Positions 45,450 to 54,914 are shown, numbered from the stretch's first letter. The stretch: DNA of 64,000 nucleotides from Rickettsiales bacterium (GCA_020630095.1 JAHDCD010000002.1:173217-237216); one strand, 5' to 3'. The notes: a model not told the origin generated them from the letters alone. Numbers and translations: made by a program.

Positions 45450-46901
45450 ATGAACAGAATATACAACATAGTCGCAATGCTGATAGTAGGTTTAATACTA
45501 TCCTCTTGTGGTGAGCAACCTGATTCAGGCTCAACTTGTATAATCTCGGATTGTATTTTATCCACCGAGAAAGACATAACCTCATCAGCATGTATGCGCG
45601 TTGGTGTAGAAGAGGAATCTGGCTTCTCATTTGATGGTTTAGCGGGTGGTTTAGGAAATGCTACTAATACAGTAGATACTTCTTTTGACTTTGGTGGCCT
45701 TTCTTCGGGAGGCGGAGGTGGAGGCTCTAACTTTACATTCCAAGGTTTAGCTGGTGGTGGAGATTCATCAATCGCACAAAGTTTTCAGTCTTCTGGTCCT
45801 GGGATAACGGTATTTAGCTATATCATGTCTGGTGAAGAGGGGCAAAGCGCAAAGGGGCCGTTTGAATATATTTATAAAAATATCGCGGCAGATGTTGCTG
45901 GTGCAGTTGTTAAACTATTCGAGCATATTGTAAGACTTCCAGAGTATAAACGAGTTATAAGCGCCATGATGTTCTTAGCAATAGTATGGTTTGCCCTTAG
46001 AATCGCTGCACAAATTAACCCGCCAAACATGAAGGACATGTTTACCTTGCTGGCAAAAATAGTAATAATATATGCTATTTTACTGAATTGGGATGCCTTC
46101 GAAGGTTTGGTTGTTAACTTCTTTGAATCGCTCGCCAATGGCTTGTCGGAGGTATTTATATCCTCCATGCTCGATAATCCAAATGGCGGTAGCGACCAAG
46201 TCGCCGTAATCCAATTGGCAGATACCATGTTCTTGCGCTTCTTTACAGGTGCATTCTGGAACATGGCAATAGCTCTATTTTTAAATAATATTGCCGTAGG
46301 CTTAGTAGTAATATTCATGTACTTAATATTCGCCTATACAATGTTACAATTTGTAGGGGTTATTTTACTATGCTTTATTGGGCGTGCATTCCTTTACGTA
46401 GTTTCGGTAATATTCATACCATTAGCCCTTTTCAGGGTAACTTATGATATGTTCCAAGGTTGGCTAGAAATGCTTGTTTCATTTGTATTCAGGCAAATAT
46501 TCTTAGTAGCTTTCCTACTAATGTTCGTAACCGTATTCGATGATATGCTAGTGAATCATCTAATATTAAATAACGCACCAGACCTATGCTATGTAGACCT
46601 ATCTAAGCGTAAGATATTCTTAATTGAGGCCGCATCAAGCCTACTTAAATGGGGTTGGGCATTTGGCGACAATGTTTTAGCGGCAGACTATACCACAGAC
46701 TCAGTAATAAATTTCTGGGCGCTAGCTGGTTTAATAATGATTTGCTTCGTATTCATTGGTTTAATTGGCTGGGCAGAAGAGCTTGCTGGTATCCTAACAT
46801 CATCAATGACACCTGCCTTCGGTATCGCAATCGGTAGAGCCATGAAGCCTAAGAACCTAAACGTTTTCGATCCACGAAGATACGCCCAACGGAAAAAGTA
46901 G
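45450..46901 (+). CDS. virB6: VirB6-family T4SS membrane lipoprotein, third copy
   Basis: A 483-aa protein starting with a lipoprotein signal (MNRIYNIVAMLIVGLILSSC, lipobox Cys20). A Gly/Ser-rich segment (residues 50-115, with GGLSSGGGGGGSNF) precedes the VirB6 core of six or so helices between residues 165 and 450. A lipid-anchored N-terminus differs from the first two copies, which have ordinary signals. Follows the second copy by 48 nt. Confidence 0.87.
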   Translation: MNRIYNIVAMLIVGLILSSCGEQPDSGSTCIISDCILSTEKDITSSACMRVGVEEESGFSFDGLAGGLGNATNTVDTSFDFGGLSSGGGGGGSNFTFQGLAGGGDSSIAQSFQSSGPGITVFSYIMSGEEGQSAKGPFEYIYKNIAADVAGAVVKLFEHIVRLPEYKRVISAMMFLAIVWFALRIAAQINPPNMKDMFTLLAKIVIIYAILLNWDAFEGLVVNFFESLANGLSEVFISSMLDNPNGGSDQVAVIQLADTMFLRFFTGAFWNMAIALFLNNIAVGLVVIFMYLIFAYTMLQFVGVILLCFIGRAFLYVVSVIFIPLALFRVTYDMFQGWLEMLVSFVFRQIFLVAFLLMFVTVFDDMLVNHLILNNAPDLCYVDLSKRKIFLIEAASSLLKWGWAFGDNVLAADYTTDSVINFWALAGLIMICFVFIGLIGWAEELAGILTSSMTPAFGIAIGRAMKPKNLNVFDPRRYAQRKK

Positions 46902-46911
46902 CTAGGCTGAT

Positions 46912-47064
46912 ATGACAGATAATGAAACATATACCGGCCTCGCACCAGATATTGAATCAAGGGTAGGGTTAGTTCTAATAGCGGCATTTGAAGATAAAAA
47001 AAGAACTCAAAAGACAGCTGATCCAGATATATTCTATTTACCTAAATCATTATTCATCTTCTAG
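46912..47064 (+). CDS. Small ORF after virB6, 50 aa
   Basis: ATG 10 nt after the third virB6 stop opens a 50-codon frame (MTDNETYTGLAPDIESRVGL and onward, ending PKSLFIF). No family recognised and no signal peptide. It overlaps the convergent hflX end by 15 nt. It may be a small T4SS-linked protein or a chance frame. Confidence 0.35.
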   Translation: MTDNETYTGLAPDIESRVGLVLIAAFEDKKRTQKTADPDIFYLPKSLFIF

Positions 47065-48324
47065 CTTGTGCCAAGCGCCATAATCGCGCTGAGTCATAGA
47101 TGCGGTAACAACAAACTCACCTTCCTTCTCTTGAACCTCAACATTACGTGCATGGTTATATATCCAGCCAAGTTTAAAGCCTTCTTCAAAGGCAAGGTTA
47201 ACTGAAAGCTTAACATCTTCACGCGCTAGAACTTCGTCAATAATCTCTAAAACAATCTCGCAATTCTCTCCTGTTTTAGCTGAAATACCTAAATCACCTA
47301 GCAAGCCAGTTGAATTAACAAGATCAATCTTATTCATCACTTCAACGGTATTGCGATCCAAAGTTTCCTCGGTGCATAACATCTTTAAAGTGGTAATTAC
47401 ATCCTCGCGGTTTGCATCCAAATCGGGCGATGCAACATCGCGCACATGCACCAATACATCCGCGGAAGAAACTTCCTCCAGCGTTGCTCTAAAAGCATCT
47501 ACTAATTCATGCGGAAGGTCTGAAATGAAACCTACTGTGTCGGATAAAATAACCTTTCGCTTAGATGGTAATTCTACCAAGCGCATGGTAGGGTCTAGCG
47601 TGGCAAATAATTCATCTTCAGCATAAACATTTGAGCCCGTTAAATGATTAAACAACGAAGATTTACCCGCATTCGTGTAACCAACCAAGGCCACAATAGG
47701 GTAAGGCACTTTCATACGAGATTTCCTTTGCATTGAGCGTGTTTTAACCACCTTCTTCAACTGCTCTTTAATAATCTTAATTTGCTTATTGATCGCACGT
47801 CTATCGCTTTCAATCTGCTTCTCACCTGGGCCACCAGTAAAGCCATGTCCACCACGTTGCCTCTCCAAGTGAGTCCACGAGCGAACCAGCCTAGATTTCT
47901 GATACTGCAACGAAGCCAGCTTAACCTGCAACATACCTTCTTTGGTGCGCGCACGCTCTGCGAATATTTCAATAATAAGCGAAGGGCGGTCAACCACCTT
48001 ACAATTAATATCAGATTCTAAGTTACGATGCTGAATCGGCGAAAGTTGCTTATTAATAATAAGTATATCAATACAATTTTGCCTAACTGTTCGCGCTAAT
48101 TCTAGCACTTTACCTTTACCTAAAAATGTTCCTGAATTTGCCTGTTTAAGATTAATAATCTCGGCATGAATCACCTCAACCCCTATCGCGCCAGACAAGC
48201 TAACAGCTTCCTCAAGCTTAGCATCATGATCTCTAAGCTCGTTTTCTATTTCCTCTTCTTCGGTGTGAAGAATCGGATGTATAATATATGCTCTTGTTAC
48301 GTTCGGGTCTTTAATTTCTTTCAT
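47050..48324 (-). CDS. hflX: Ribosome-splitting GTPase HflX
   Basis: A 424-aa GTPase that rescues and splits stalled ribosomes. N-terminal HflX domain has FLGKGKVLELA; the linker holds LERQRGGHGFTGGPGEKQIE with the RRAINKQI helix. G domain motifs are GYTNAGKSS (G1, near residue 212), DTVGFISDLPHELVDAF (G3) and NKID (G4). The frame starts at 48354, but the ATG at 48324 (MKEIKDPNVTRAYI) fits the family better. Confidence 0.95.
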   Translation of the reverse strand: MKEIKDPNVTRAYIIHPILHTEEEEIENELRDHDAKLEEAVSLSGAIGVEVIHAEIINLKQANSGTFLGKGKVLELARTVRQNCIDILIINKQLSPIQHRNLESDINCKVVDRPSLIIEIFAERARTKEGMLQVKLASLQYQKSRLVRSWTHLERQRGGHGFTGGPGEKQIESDRRAINKQIKIIKEQLKKVVKTRSMQRKSRMKVPYPIVALVGYTNAGKSSLFNHLTGSNVYAEDELFATLDPTMRLVELPSKRKVILSDTVGFISDLPHELVDAFRATLEEVSSADVLVHVRDVASPDLDANREDVITTLKMLCTEETLDRNTVEVMNKIDLVNSTGLLGDLGISAKTGENCEIVLEIIDEVLAREDVKLSVNLAFEEGFKLGWIYNHARNVEVQEKEGEFVVTASMTQRDYGAWHKLEDE

Positions 48325-48423
48325 ATAGTTCCACTCTATAATACCACAAAACACCTATTTTTGCAAATTCACAAGGTATAAGATTAATTGACTAGAAAGT
48401 GAATATCCGTATTTTTAACGCTT

Positions 48424-49332
48424 ATGTCTGAATCTGAATTAAAAATACCTAACCTCAGAACGCCATTTGATAAACGTAATGGCTTTATCTGGTATAATGG
48501 TGGCTTAACGCCGTGGAAAGATGCAACAGTGCATGTCCTGAATCATGGCTTACATTATGGCTCATGCGTATTTGAAGGCTTAAAAGTATATAATGGCGTG
48601 CCATTCAAGTTAAATGAACATAGCCAACGCCTTCACGATTCAGCAAATATAATTGGCTTTAAAATCCCTTATACAGTTGAGCAGTTAAATGAAGCAACAC
48701 TAGAAGTAGTTAAGGCTCAAAAAATTGAAGATGGTTATATCCGCCCATTCGCATGGCGCGGTTCGGAGCAAATGGCTATCGTGACGGATAAAACATCTAC
48801 CAACGTAGCTGTAGCCGCATGGACATGGCCCGCATATTATTCAAAAGAAGCATTGGAAAAAGGCACGCGCCTAACATTTGCAAAATATAAGCGCCCAAGC
48901 CCTGAAACAGCACCATCATTAGCTAAAGCTGCAGGTTTATACATGATAGCAACTTACAGTAAAAACTTAGCTGTACAGCAAGGCTATGAAGAAGCTCTAA
49001 TGCTAGACTGGCAGGGCAGAGTAGCAGAAACTACATCGTCAAATATCTTCTTCACGCAAAATGGTGAAATACATACGCCAATAGCAGATTGCTTCTTAAA
49101 TGGCATAACGCGTAGAACAGTAATTGAACTAGCTAAATCTAAGGGAATTAAAGTTCATGAACGCAGAATTTTACCTGAAGAATTAAAAGATTTTGATGGC
49201 GGCTTTACTACGGGTTCAGCATCCGAAGTTGTACCTATCGGCTCAATTGACGATATCGAGTATTCAAAGCGCGATATCGGCTTAAGCCTGCGCGAAGACT
49301 ACCTAAAAATGTGCGCCGAGTGGAAGAATTAA
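48424..49332 (+). CDS. ilvE: Branched-chain-amino-acid aminotransferase
   Basis: A class IV PLP aminotransferase of 302 aa catalysing the last step of Leu/Ile/Val synthesis, or first of their breakdown. HGLHYGSCVFEGLKVY is the family start; Lys168 (SLAKAAGLYM) is the PLP lysine; EEALMLDWQGRVAETTSSNIFF and NGITRRTVIELAK complete the signature. Isolated from other ilv genes. Its stop abuts the convergent lipoprotein gene. Confidence 0.94.
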   Translation: MSESELKIPNLRTPFDKRNGFIWYNGGLTPWKDATVHVLNHGLHYGSCVFEGLKVYNGVPFKLNEHSQRLHDSANIIGFKIPYTVEQLNEATLEVVKAQKIEDGYIRPFAWRGSEQMAIVTDKTSTNVAVAAWTWPAYYSKEALEKGTRLTFAKYKRPSPETAPSLAKAAGLYMIATYSKNLAVQQGYEEALMLDWQGRVAETTSSNIFFTQNGEIHTPIADCFLNGITRRTVIELAKSKGIKVHERRILPEELKDFDGGFTTGSASEVVPIGSIDDIEYSKRDIGLSLREDYLKMCAEWKN

Positions 49333-50097
49333 CTACCTAGATTCAGGTATTCTAGCCATTCCAATATTTCGCTTTTTAGCTATTTCAAGCAAAGTTGCAT
49401 CAATATTTCTAGTTCTAGCTAATGGCACTAGAGATATATAATCATTGCCAATTTTATCCCAAACCGGCGTGCCTTCTAGTAAGTTATAATCAGCATTATC
49501 AACTATATACAAACCAAGATAATCCGCCTGTTTCTCTTCATCTAAAGAAATTGCATAACTATTTGAATCATCTTTCTTCTTCTCTAGTTTATTGTAATTC
49601 TTATAGTCAATTTGCTCGCCATCAACTGCATCAATTCCAAGGCCGCTTAGTACCGCACCTAAGAACGAGCCATTATTGCGCTTTCTATAATGACCCAAAA
49701 TGTTATGCGCATATTCATTGCCTATAATAACCGCCAGCTCTTCAGTTTTATTAACGTAATCAAATATCTCCTTAGATATCAGAACTTTTTCACCATTAGC
49801 ATAAGTTAAACGTGTTGATGGTATATTACCTTCAAGCTCGTCTTTATTTAAAACTTCCACCTCGTAGAAGCATCTATTTCGACAATATTTAGCGGCAGAC
49901 TTAGCTATCTGTTTGTTTACATCATTCATCCATTTTTGCTTTTCTAAGGTATCGTCCTGCTCAGCTATAAATTTATCATACTCTTTCATTTCCACCGCGT
50001 TTTCAGTAAGTGAATTAGGGTGTGAAGGTAGCTTTAATTTATTTGCACAAGAGGATAAAAATATAATGGCCAATATGTTTAATAAATATCTTGTCAT
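49333..50097 (-). CDS. Degenerate M48-like peptidase lipoprotein
   Basis: A 254-aa lipoprotein (ATG at 50097; signal MTRYLLNILAIIFLSSC, lipobox Cys17). The region EELAVIIGNEYAHNILGHY matches the zinc helix of M48 peptidases, normally HExxH, but the first histidine is Asn127; Glu128 and His131 remain. A downstream EEKQADYLGL (Glu188) matches the third ligand EXXAD. Loss of one zinc ligand suggests an inactive, possibly chaperone-like, form. Two cysteine residues (CRNRC, 72-76) could form a disulfide. Confidence 0.7.
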   Translation of the reverse strand: MTRYLLNILAIIFLSSCANKLKLPSHPNSLTENAVEMKEYDKFIAEQDDTLEKQKWMNDVNKQIAKSAAKYCRNRCFYEVEVLNKDELEGNIPSTRLTYANGEKVLISKEIFDYVNKTEELAVIIGNEYAHNILGHYRKRNNGSFLGAVLSGLGIDAVDGEQIDYKNYNKLEKKKDDSNSYAISLDEEKQADYLGLYIVDNADYNLLEGTPVWDKIGNDYISLVPLARTRNIDATLLEIAKKRNIGMARIPESR

Positions 50098-50148
50098 AGT
50101 TAGGATATTTAATATCAAATAGACTAATAACAATAATAAAAGAAAGTC

Positions 50149-50682
50149 ATGTCGGGATCATTAAATAAAGTAACATTAATTGGTAATTTGGGTAACGACC
50201 CTGAAATCCGTTCAACCGCACAAGGTAAGGAATTCGCCAATCTATCATTAGCAACAACGGATAGCTGGAAGGACCAATCTGGTGAGCGTCAAAGCAAAAC
50301 AGAATGGCACAGAGTAACAGTATTTAATGAAGGCCTAGTGCGTGTAATTAAAAATTACCTTAAGAAAGGTGCAAAAGTTTACATTGAAGGCGAATTACGT
50401 ACACGTAAATGGCAAGATAATGAGGGTAAGGACAGATACACTACCGAAGTAGTAATGCAGGGCTTTAACGGCAATTTAATAATGCTTGGTAGTAATAATA
50501 ATTCTGGCGGTGGCGGAGGGTCAAGCTTTAACGATTCAGGTGCATCGGGTGGTGGTTTTAATGGCGGAGGTACTTCAGCACCAGCGGCAGCTTCAGGTGG
50601 TGCAGCTCCTGCATTTGGTCAAGTGCCAGTAGACAATTCAAGCTACCAAGACGCTCCAATAGATGATGATATTCCATTTTAG
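50149..50682 (+). CDS. ssb: Single-stranded DNA-binding protein
   Basis: A 177-aa tetrameric SSB coating single-stranded DNA. OB-fold segment NKVTLIGNLGNDPEIRSTAQG and KTEWHRVTVFNEGLV are typical. A Gly/Ser/Ala-rich linker (residues 118-163) leads to the acidic tip DDDIPF that binds repair and replication partners. Full length. Confidence 0.97.
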   Translation: MSGSLNKVTLIGNLGNDPEIRSTAQGKEFANLSLATTDSWKDQSGERQSKTEWHRVTVFNEGLVRVIKNYLKKGAKVYIEGELRTRKWQDNEGKDRYTTEVVMQGFNGNLIMLGSNNNSGGGGGSSFNDSGASGGGFNGGGTSAPAAASGGAAPAFGQVPVDNSSYQDAPIDDDIPF

Positions 50683-50718
50683 TGAATGGAATGTGCAAGT
50701 AGCACGTAATAAAAGTTA

Positions 50719-53700
50719 ATGAATGAAAAAGTAACAGAAGAAAAAAGCGAAGGCTTCTGCATAAAAACTGCAGGTAAGAACTGCGCATTCTTTTGTTTAA
50801 AAACCCTGTTCAGGGTTTTCTATCTAACGTTATTTTTATTAGTAGTACTTATTATTATTGGTTTTATTTGGCTTAAAACTGGCGAACGCCAAATTCCATA
50901 TATTGAGAAAATAATCTCAACTGAGTTAGGTAAAAGCAAAGAAGGCTTGCGTTTTGATTGGGAGCGAAATTACGTTACAATCGATGACGATAATGACCTA
51001 GTGATCAAGCTAATTGAGCCTAATTTAATTGAAAAAGATAAGTCAATTTTCTTCAGTAACTTCATTTCAACAAAGGTAAACCTATATAAGTTAATCGGTG
51101 GTAAGCTGGTAATAAAAAGCCTTAAACTTAACGATCTTAAGTTAGACTTTTATAAAAAAGAAGGTGTAGAAAAAGCTGATAATTCCTCACAAGATTTTAA
51201 ATCTATGTACAAGATTATATCTTCTGAGGCGAAGAATTATATCGATAAAAATAGAAGCCTTAACCTAAATGAATTAGATATAAAGAACCTTACAATAATT
51301 CTACCTAATGGCATTTTTTATAAATTCCCTAGCTTAAAAGTGCTTCTTTCAAAGCAAGATAAAACCATAGTTGGCGAAGTAATATTGGATGAGAAGCTTG
51401 GCGGCATGGAGCTTGATGCTAAAGTTACCTTAGATAGCAAGAAACACCTGAAATCAGAGCTTAATGCAAAGAATTTCCGTCCGGCACTTTTGGCAAATTT
51501 AAATGATAATCTTAAGTTTTTAAATGCTATTGAAAAAACTTTGAATGCCAAAATTCAATCTGAAGTTAATGAAGAAGGGCGGGTTAAAAATATAACAACA
51601 GACCTATATACAAACTTTTCGGAAGAGTCAGATGAATATATAAGTTACACCGCTTACGCAGATTATAATTCAGACCTTGGTGGTTACGTAGTTAAAAATA
51701 ACGCTAAAATTAATTCTATGCCAATGGAGCGTTTAGGAATTTATTGGCCAGATTCCTTAATTCCCGAAGCGCGCGAATGGGTAACTCAAAATATCTATGG
51801 TGGCGAATATTCTTCAATGCGTTCAAACTTTACCTTCTGTTACGATGTAAAAGAGAACTGCCCACTAAGGCAGAAAACTTTATTAAATTATAAAGGCGCT
51901 ACCATTAAATACATGGATGACCTGCCCAAGCTTGAGCAAGTTGAGGGTATAATTCGTTCAACCTCTACGAAGTATCTAGATATTTTCTTAACAAAGGCAA
52001 AAGTACTTAATTCGGACATTATTTCTTCATCAGCAAGAATTACCCTATCTACTGAAACTGAACCAACATATTTCGACCTTATTGCCGAGGTTAATGGCGA
52101 TGCTAATGACCTAACTCAATATGCAAAAATTGCCGGTGAAGAAGCCTACAACATGGTTAAAGAAATCACCGGCAAGGCACAAACACAGTTAGAATTAGCT
52201 CTACCATTAAAGAAGGGTATGGACCCAGAATTTAATATTTATACGGATGTAACAGAGTTTAAATTCCCTAATATGATAGAGGGTATATCCGCAAGTGAGG
52301 GCGACATTTCGCTAGTACTAAATAATGAATTTATAGACATCTCTGGTACGGCAAATGTTAATTCTATTGAATCAGATTTGCGTTATAATCAAAAGCTGAA
52401 ATCGAGTGAAATAAAGGCGGATGTTAAATATAAAGGCGAACTTACAGAAGTTCTTAAATCGTTTGATAACTACATACCGGAATCTATCGCTAAGCCCCTA
52501 ATTTCAGGCGGTTCAGGGGTAATAAAGGGTAATACAACATTCAAAAAGAAAGGCGATAATAACAACTTAAATACAAGCCTAAACCTTGATGACGTTCAAT
52601 TTACCATGCCAATGGTAAATTGGTATAAAGGCAGGGGCGCTAAACTTAAAGCAGACCTGAAATTTGAAGGTAATGGTAACAGCCTAGAAATTAAACAAAT
52701 CAAACTTGATGGTGATAGAATATCCGCTCTTGCATCGGGTATTGTAGATACTTCCGATGGTAGCCGTGAAATAAAATTTGATTACTTTAAATGGGGCAGA
52801 ACTGATGCCCAGATCAGTTATAAAATTACCGATCCATTCTTTGAATTTAAGGTAAAAGGTGCTGCGCTAGATTTATCTAACCTAAACTTTAAAGAACTAA
52901 GTGATTCAGGAAAAGTAAAGGCTGAAGAGTTTAATAAAGACCGTATAGATAAAACCCATTTCAGCGCAAACTTGGATATTGATAACATATATTTAAAACG
53001 CGGTTTTAGGTTTAAAAACTCTAAACTAAACTTAGATTGTATTTCTAACAGCTGTAACACGGCATCTATTTCGGCTGTGTATGGCGATGGTGAGAAGGTT
53101 AACTTAAGCTATAACGACAAGGTAAAGAAAACCTATAAAGAGGGACGTGATCTATCACTTAATATAACCTCATTTGGCGATATTTTAGGTGGGCTAGGTA
53201 TTACTAATAATATTAAAGGCGGTAACCTAAGCATTACCGGTAAAGCCTATGGTAAAAAAGATATCCAAAATGGTAAGCTTAAACTTGAAAAATTCCGCGT
53301 TATAGACTCGCCATCTAACCCAAATTTTTTAATTAACTTAAGCGATATTGATGCTCTAAAACCATATATAAAGGACGATGGTTTTTACTTCAGAAAACTA
53401 CTTTCCGACTATACTTTCTTTAATGATTTACTGTTCTTAAAGCACTTAAGATTGATATCTAACACTATAGGTTTAACGGCAAAGGGCAGGGTAGATTTTG
53501 ACAAGGAAGATTATAAAATCATCGGCTCATTCGTGCCATTATATGTAGTTAATTCAATGCTAGGTAAAATCCCACTTCTGGGCGATATTTTAGTGGGAGA
53601 GAAAGGCGGTGGCATAATTGCATCAAGATATACCCTTAAAGGCACGTTCGATGAGCCTGACTTCAGTGTAAATCCAATAAGCGTTCTAACCCCTGGTTTC

Positions 53701-53793
53701 TTACAAAGAATGTGGGGTGATGTAAAAGAAGAAGAGCGCGATCCATTCTTCAAACCTGCTCCTGCATTCTTAGAGGATGAAATAGATAACTAA
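50719..53793 (+). CDS. Large AsmA-like/DUF3971 envelope protein, 1024 aa
   Basis: One N-terminal transmembrane helix (residues about 33-52) anchors a very long beta-rich periplasmic protein. The C-terminus (GSFVPLYVVNSMLGKIPLLG, then YTLKGTFDEPDFSVNPISVL and TPGFLQRMWG) is characteristic of the YhdP/DUF3971 AsmA-like group, which helps move phospholipids across the periplasm. Its cytosolic N-terminus is Lys/Cys-containing. It is 36 nt downstream of ssb and convergent with the methyltransferase. Confidence 0.83.
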   Translation: MNEKVTEEKSEGFCIKTAGKNCAFFCLKTLFRVFYLTLFLLVVLIIIGFIWLKTGERQIPYIEKIISTELGKSKEGLRFDWERNYVTIDDDNDLVIKLIEPNLIEKDKSIFFSNFISTKVNLYKLIGGKLVIKSLKLNDLKLDFYKKEGVEKADNSSQDFKSMYKIISSEAKNYIDKNRSLNLNELDIKNLTIILPNGIFYKFPSLKVLLSKQDKTIVGEVILDEKLGGMELDAKVTLDSKKHLKSELNAKNFRPALLANLNDNLKFLNAIEKTLNAKIQSEVNEEGRVKNITTDLYTNFSEESDEYISYTAYADYNSDLGGYVVKNNAKINSMPMERLGIYWPDSLIPEAREWVTQNIYGGEYSSMRSNFTFCYDVKENCPLRQKTLLNYKGATIKYMDDLPKLEQVEGIIRSTSTKYLDIFLTKAKVLNSDIISSSARITLSTETEPTYFDLIAEVNGDANDLTQYAKIAGEEAYNMVKEITGKAQTQLELALPLKKGMDPEFNIYTDVTEFKFPNMIEGISASEGDISLVLNNEFIDISGTANVNSIESDLRYNQKLKSSEIKADVKYKGELTEVLKSFDNYIPESIAKPLISGGSGVIKGNTTFKKKGDNNNLNTSLNLDDVQFTMPMVNWYKGRGAKLKADLKFEGNGNSLEIKQIKLDGDRISALASGIVDTSDGSREIKFDYFKWGRTDAQISYKITDPFFEFKVKGAALDLSNLNFKELSDSGKVKAEEFNKDRIDKTHFSANLDIDNIYLKRGFRFKNSKLNLDCISNSCNTASISAVYGDGEKVNLSYNDKVKKTYKEGRDLSLNITSFGDILGGLGITNNIKGGNLSITGKAYGKKDIQNGKLKLEKFRVIDSPSNPNFLINLSDIDALKPYIKDDGFYFRKLLSDYTFFNDLLFLKHLRLISNTIGLTAKGRVDFDKEDYKIIGSFVPLYVVNSMLGKIPLLGDILVGEKGGGIIASRYTLKGTFDEPDFSVNPISVLTPGFLQRMWGDVKEEERDPFFKPAPAFLEDEIDN

Positions 53794-53796
53794 TTT

Positions 53797-54591
53797 TTAC
53801 CTAGAAAGAGATGCTTTAGATAAGCGCATTTCATTTATATTAGGAACTTTTTCTAAAGGCTCAGAAGCTATCACCATATTTTCGTTAGCACGTTTAAAAG
53901 AATCTCCAAAATCATTAGGAGCTTCCTCTACGTCTCCAAAACATTTTCTAAAGAATCCCATCATATCAGACCTAACGGATTCACCAGAGTTTATCATTCT
54001 ATTCATTTTATCCCTTCTTTTTTCAAGCTGCTTTGCTTGTTTCGCTGCTTGTTGGAGGCCATTTCTTCCTTCAACCATACCAATAGAATCAGATAATTCT
54101 TTAAGTTCTTGTGATGCGGTCATTGCATCATGCATAGTTTCCATATCTTTCAGTCTTTGCATCATACCCTGTTTATCCATTGTATCAGTTCCACCTTTTT
54201 GAGGTAAAGAAACTAAAACAGTAGCATCTGGAGAGGATAATCTATTAATATCAATCGCTAGCGAGCGCTTCTCTCTTGGTGGCATATAATCAGTAGTCCC
54301 TGTGCAAATTATTATATCAAATTTGCCATTAAACTCTTTTGGGATTTTTGTAAAACTACAGTCTAAAAAATGTTCTTCATTAACATTTTTATTCTCTAGG
54401 GCTAACTTTTTAGCATCTGGATGAGAATCGCAACCATAGTACTCCGCTACCCCCCCCTCAACTAAAAGTGGTGCTAGGCTTGCATCAGAACAGCCAATTT
54501 CAAGCACTTTTTTACCTTCAAGGTCAATACCCAAATCTTCAGTAAGATAAGTAATTAAACCTTTATCATATTCATCTAACTTATCAGTCAT
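53797..54591 (-). CDS. Class I SAM-dependent methyltransferase
   Basis: A 264-aa protein with Rossmann-type motif I KVLEIGCSDASLAPLL (28-43), the acidic end of strand 2 YYGCDSHPDA and motif FDIIICTGTTDY. Beyond about residue 140 a helical coiled segment (MMQRLKDMETMHDAM; AAKQAKQLEKRRDKM) replaces the usual substrate domain, so the target cannot be guessed. A terminator lies just upstream (54631-54666), isolating it from the preceding transcript. Confidence 0.75.
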   Translation of the reverse strand: MTDKLDEYDKGLITYLTEDLGIDLEGKKVLEIGCSDASLAPLLVEGGVAEYYGCDSHPDAKKLALENKNVNEEHFLDCSFTKIPKEFNGKFDIIICTGTTDYMPPREKRSLAIDINRLSSPDATVLVSLPQKGGTDTMDKQGMMQRLKDMETMHDAMTASQELKELSDSIGMVEGRNGLQQAAKQAKQLEKRRDKMNRMINSGESVRSDMMGFFRKCFGDVEEAPNDFGDSFKRANENMVIASEPLEKVPNINEMRLSKASLSR

Positions 54592-54630
54592 AACATAAAG
54601 ATATGATAAACAGGTTAAAATAACGTTAAC

Positions 54631-54666
54631 AAAAAAGAAAAGCCGCTGGGGAGTTAGACCAGCGGC
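54631..54666 (-). terminator. Rho-independent terminator, leftward
   Basis: On the minus strand GCCGCTGG pairs with CCAGCGGC around a ~9-nt loop, followed by TTTTCTTTTTT. It ends a leftward transcript that includes the 24-codon ORF at 54840-54914. Confidence 0.85.
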
Positions 54667-54771
54667 AGGTGTACTAAGGTGGTTAGTTGTTTGAAGTTAA
54701 TCCCTTAACATACATTGTTAAAGAGACTAAACACAAACAACCCTTAATTTGTTTCTGTATTTTCTATTAAA

Positions 54772-54819
54772 GTAGGCTGATTTGGATATTTAGATTTTCT
54801 ACTCTTTTAATCAGCCTAC
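54772..54819 (-). ncRNA. 11-bp hairpin in the leftward transcript
   Basis: GTAGGCTGATT (54772-54782) and AATCAGCCTAC (54809-54819) pair perfectly around a 26-nt AT-rich loop. Lies between the 24-aa ORF and the terminator, probably part of a structured 3' untranslated region or processed small RNA. Confidence 0.45.
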
Positions 54820-54839
54820 ATATAAATTTTTTAAAAAAT

Positions 54840-54914
54840 TTAATAAGCTTTAAGCAGATATGCTGAAACACTTAAAAATAACATTACGTTAACTAATATT
54901 TGTAAACCTAGCAT
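54840..54914 (-). CDS. 24-aa single-helix micro-protein
   Basis: ATG at 54914 is preceded by a strong Shine-Dalgarno (TTAGGAGAGGTAACC then ATG) and followed by 24 codons encoding MLGLQILVNVMLFLSVSAYL plus LKAY, then TAA. The peptide is nearly all hydrophobic, ending in a Lys/Tyr tail, as in small membrane subunits such as KdpF or CydX-type proteins, though I see no specific match. The good ribosome site in otherwise non-coding DNA and a dedicated terminator make it more than a chance frame. Confidence 0.5.
   Translation of the reverse strand: MLGLQILVNVMLFLSVSAYLLKAY

Noticed and set aside
45872..46318. 148-codon minus-strand frame inside the third virB6
   Set aside because: Antisense to a supported gene and no recognisable protein pattern.
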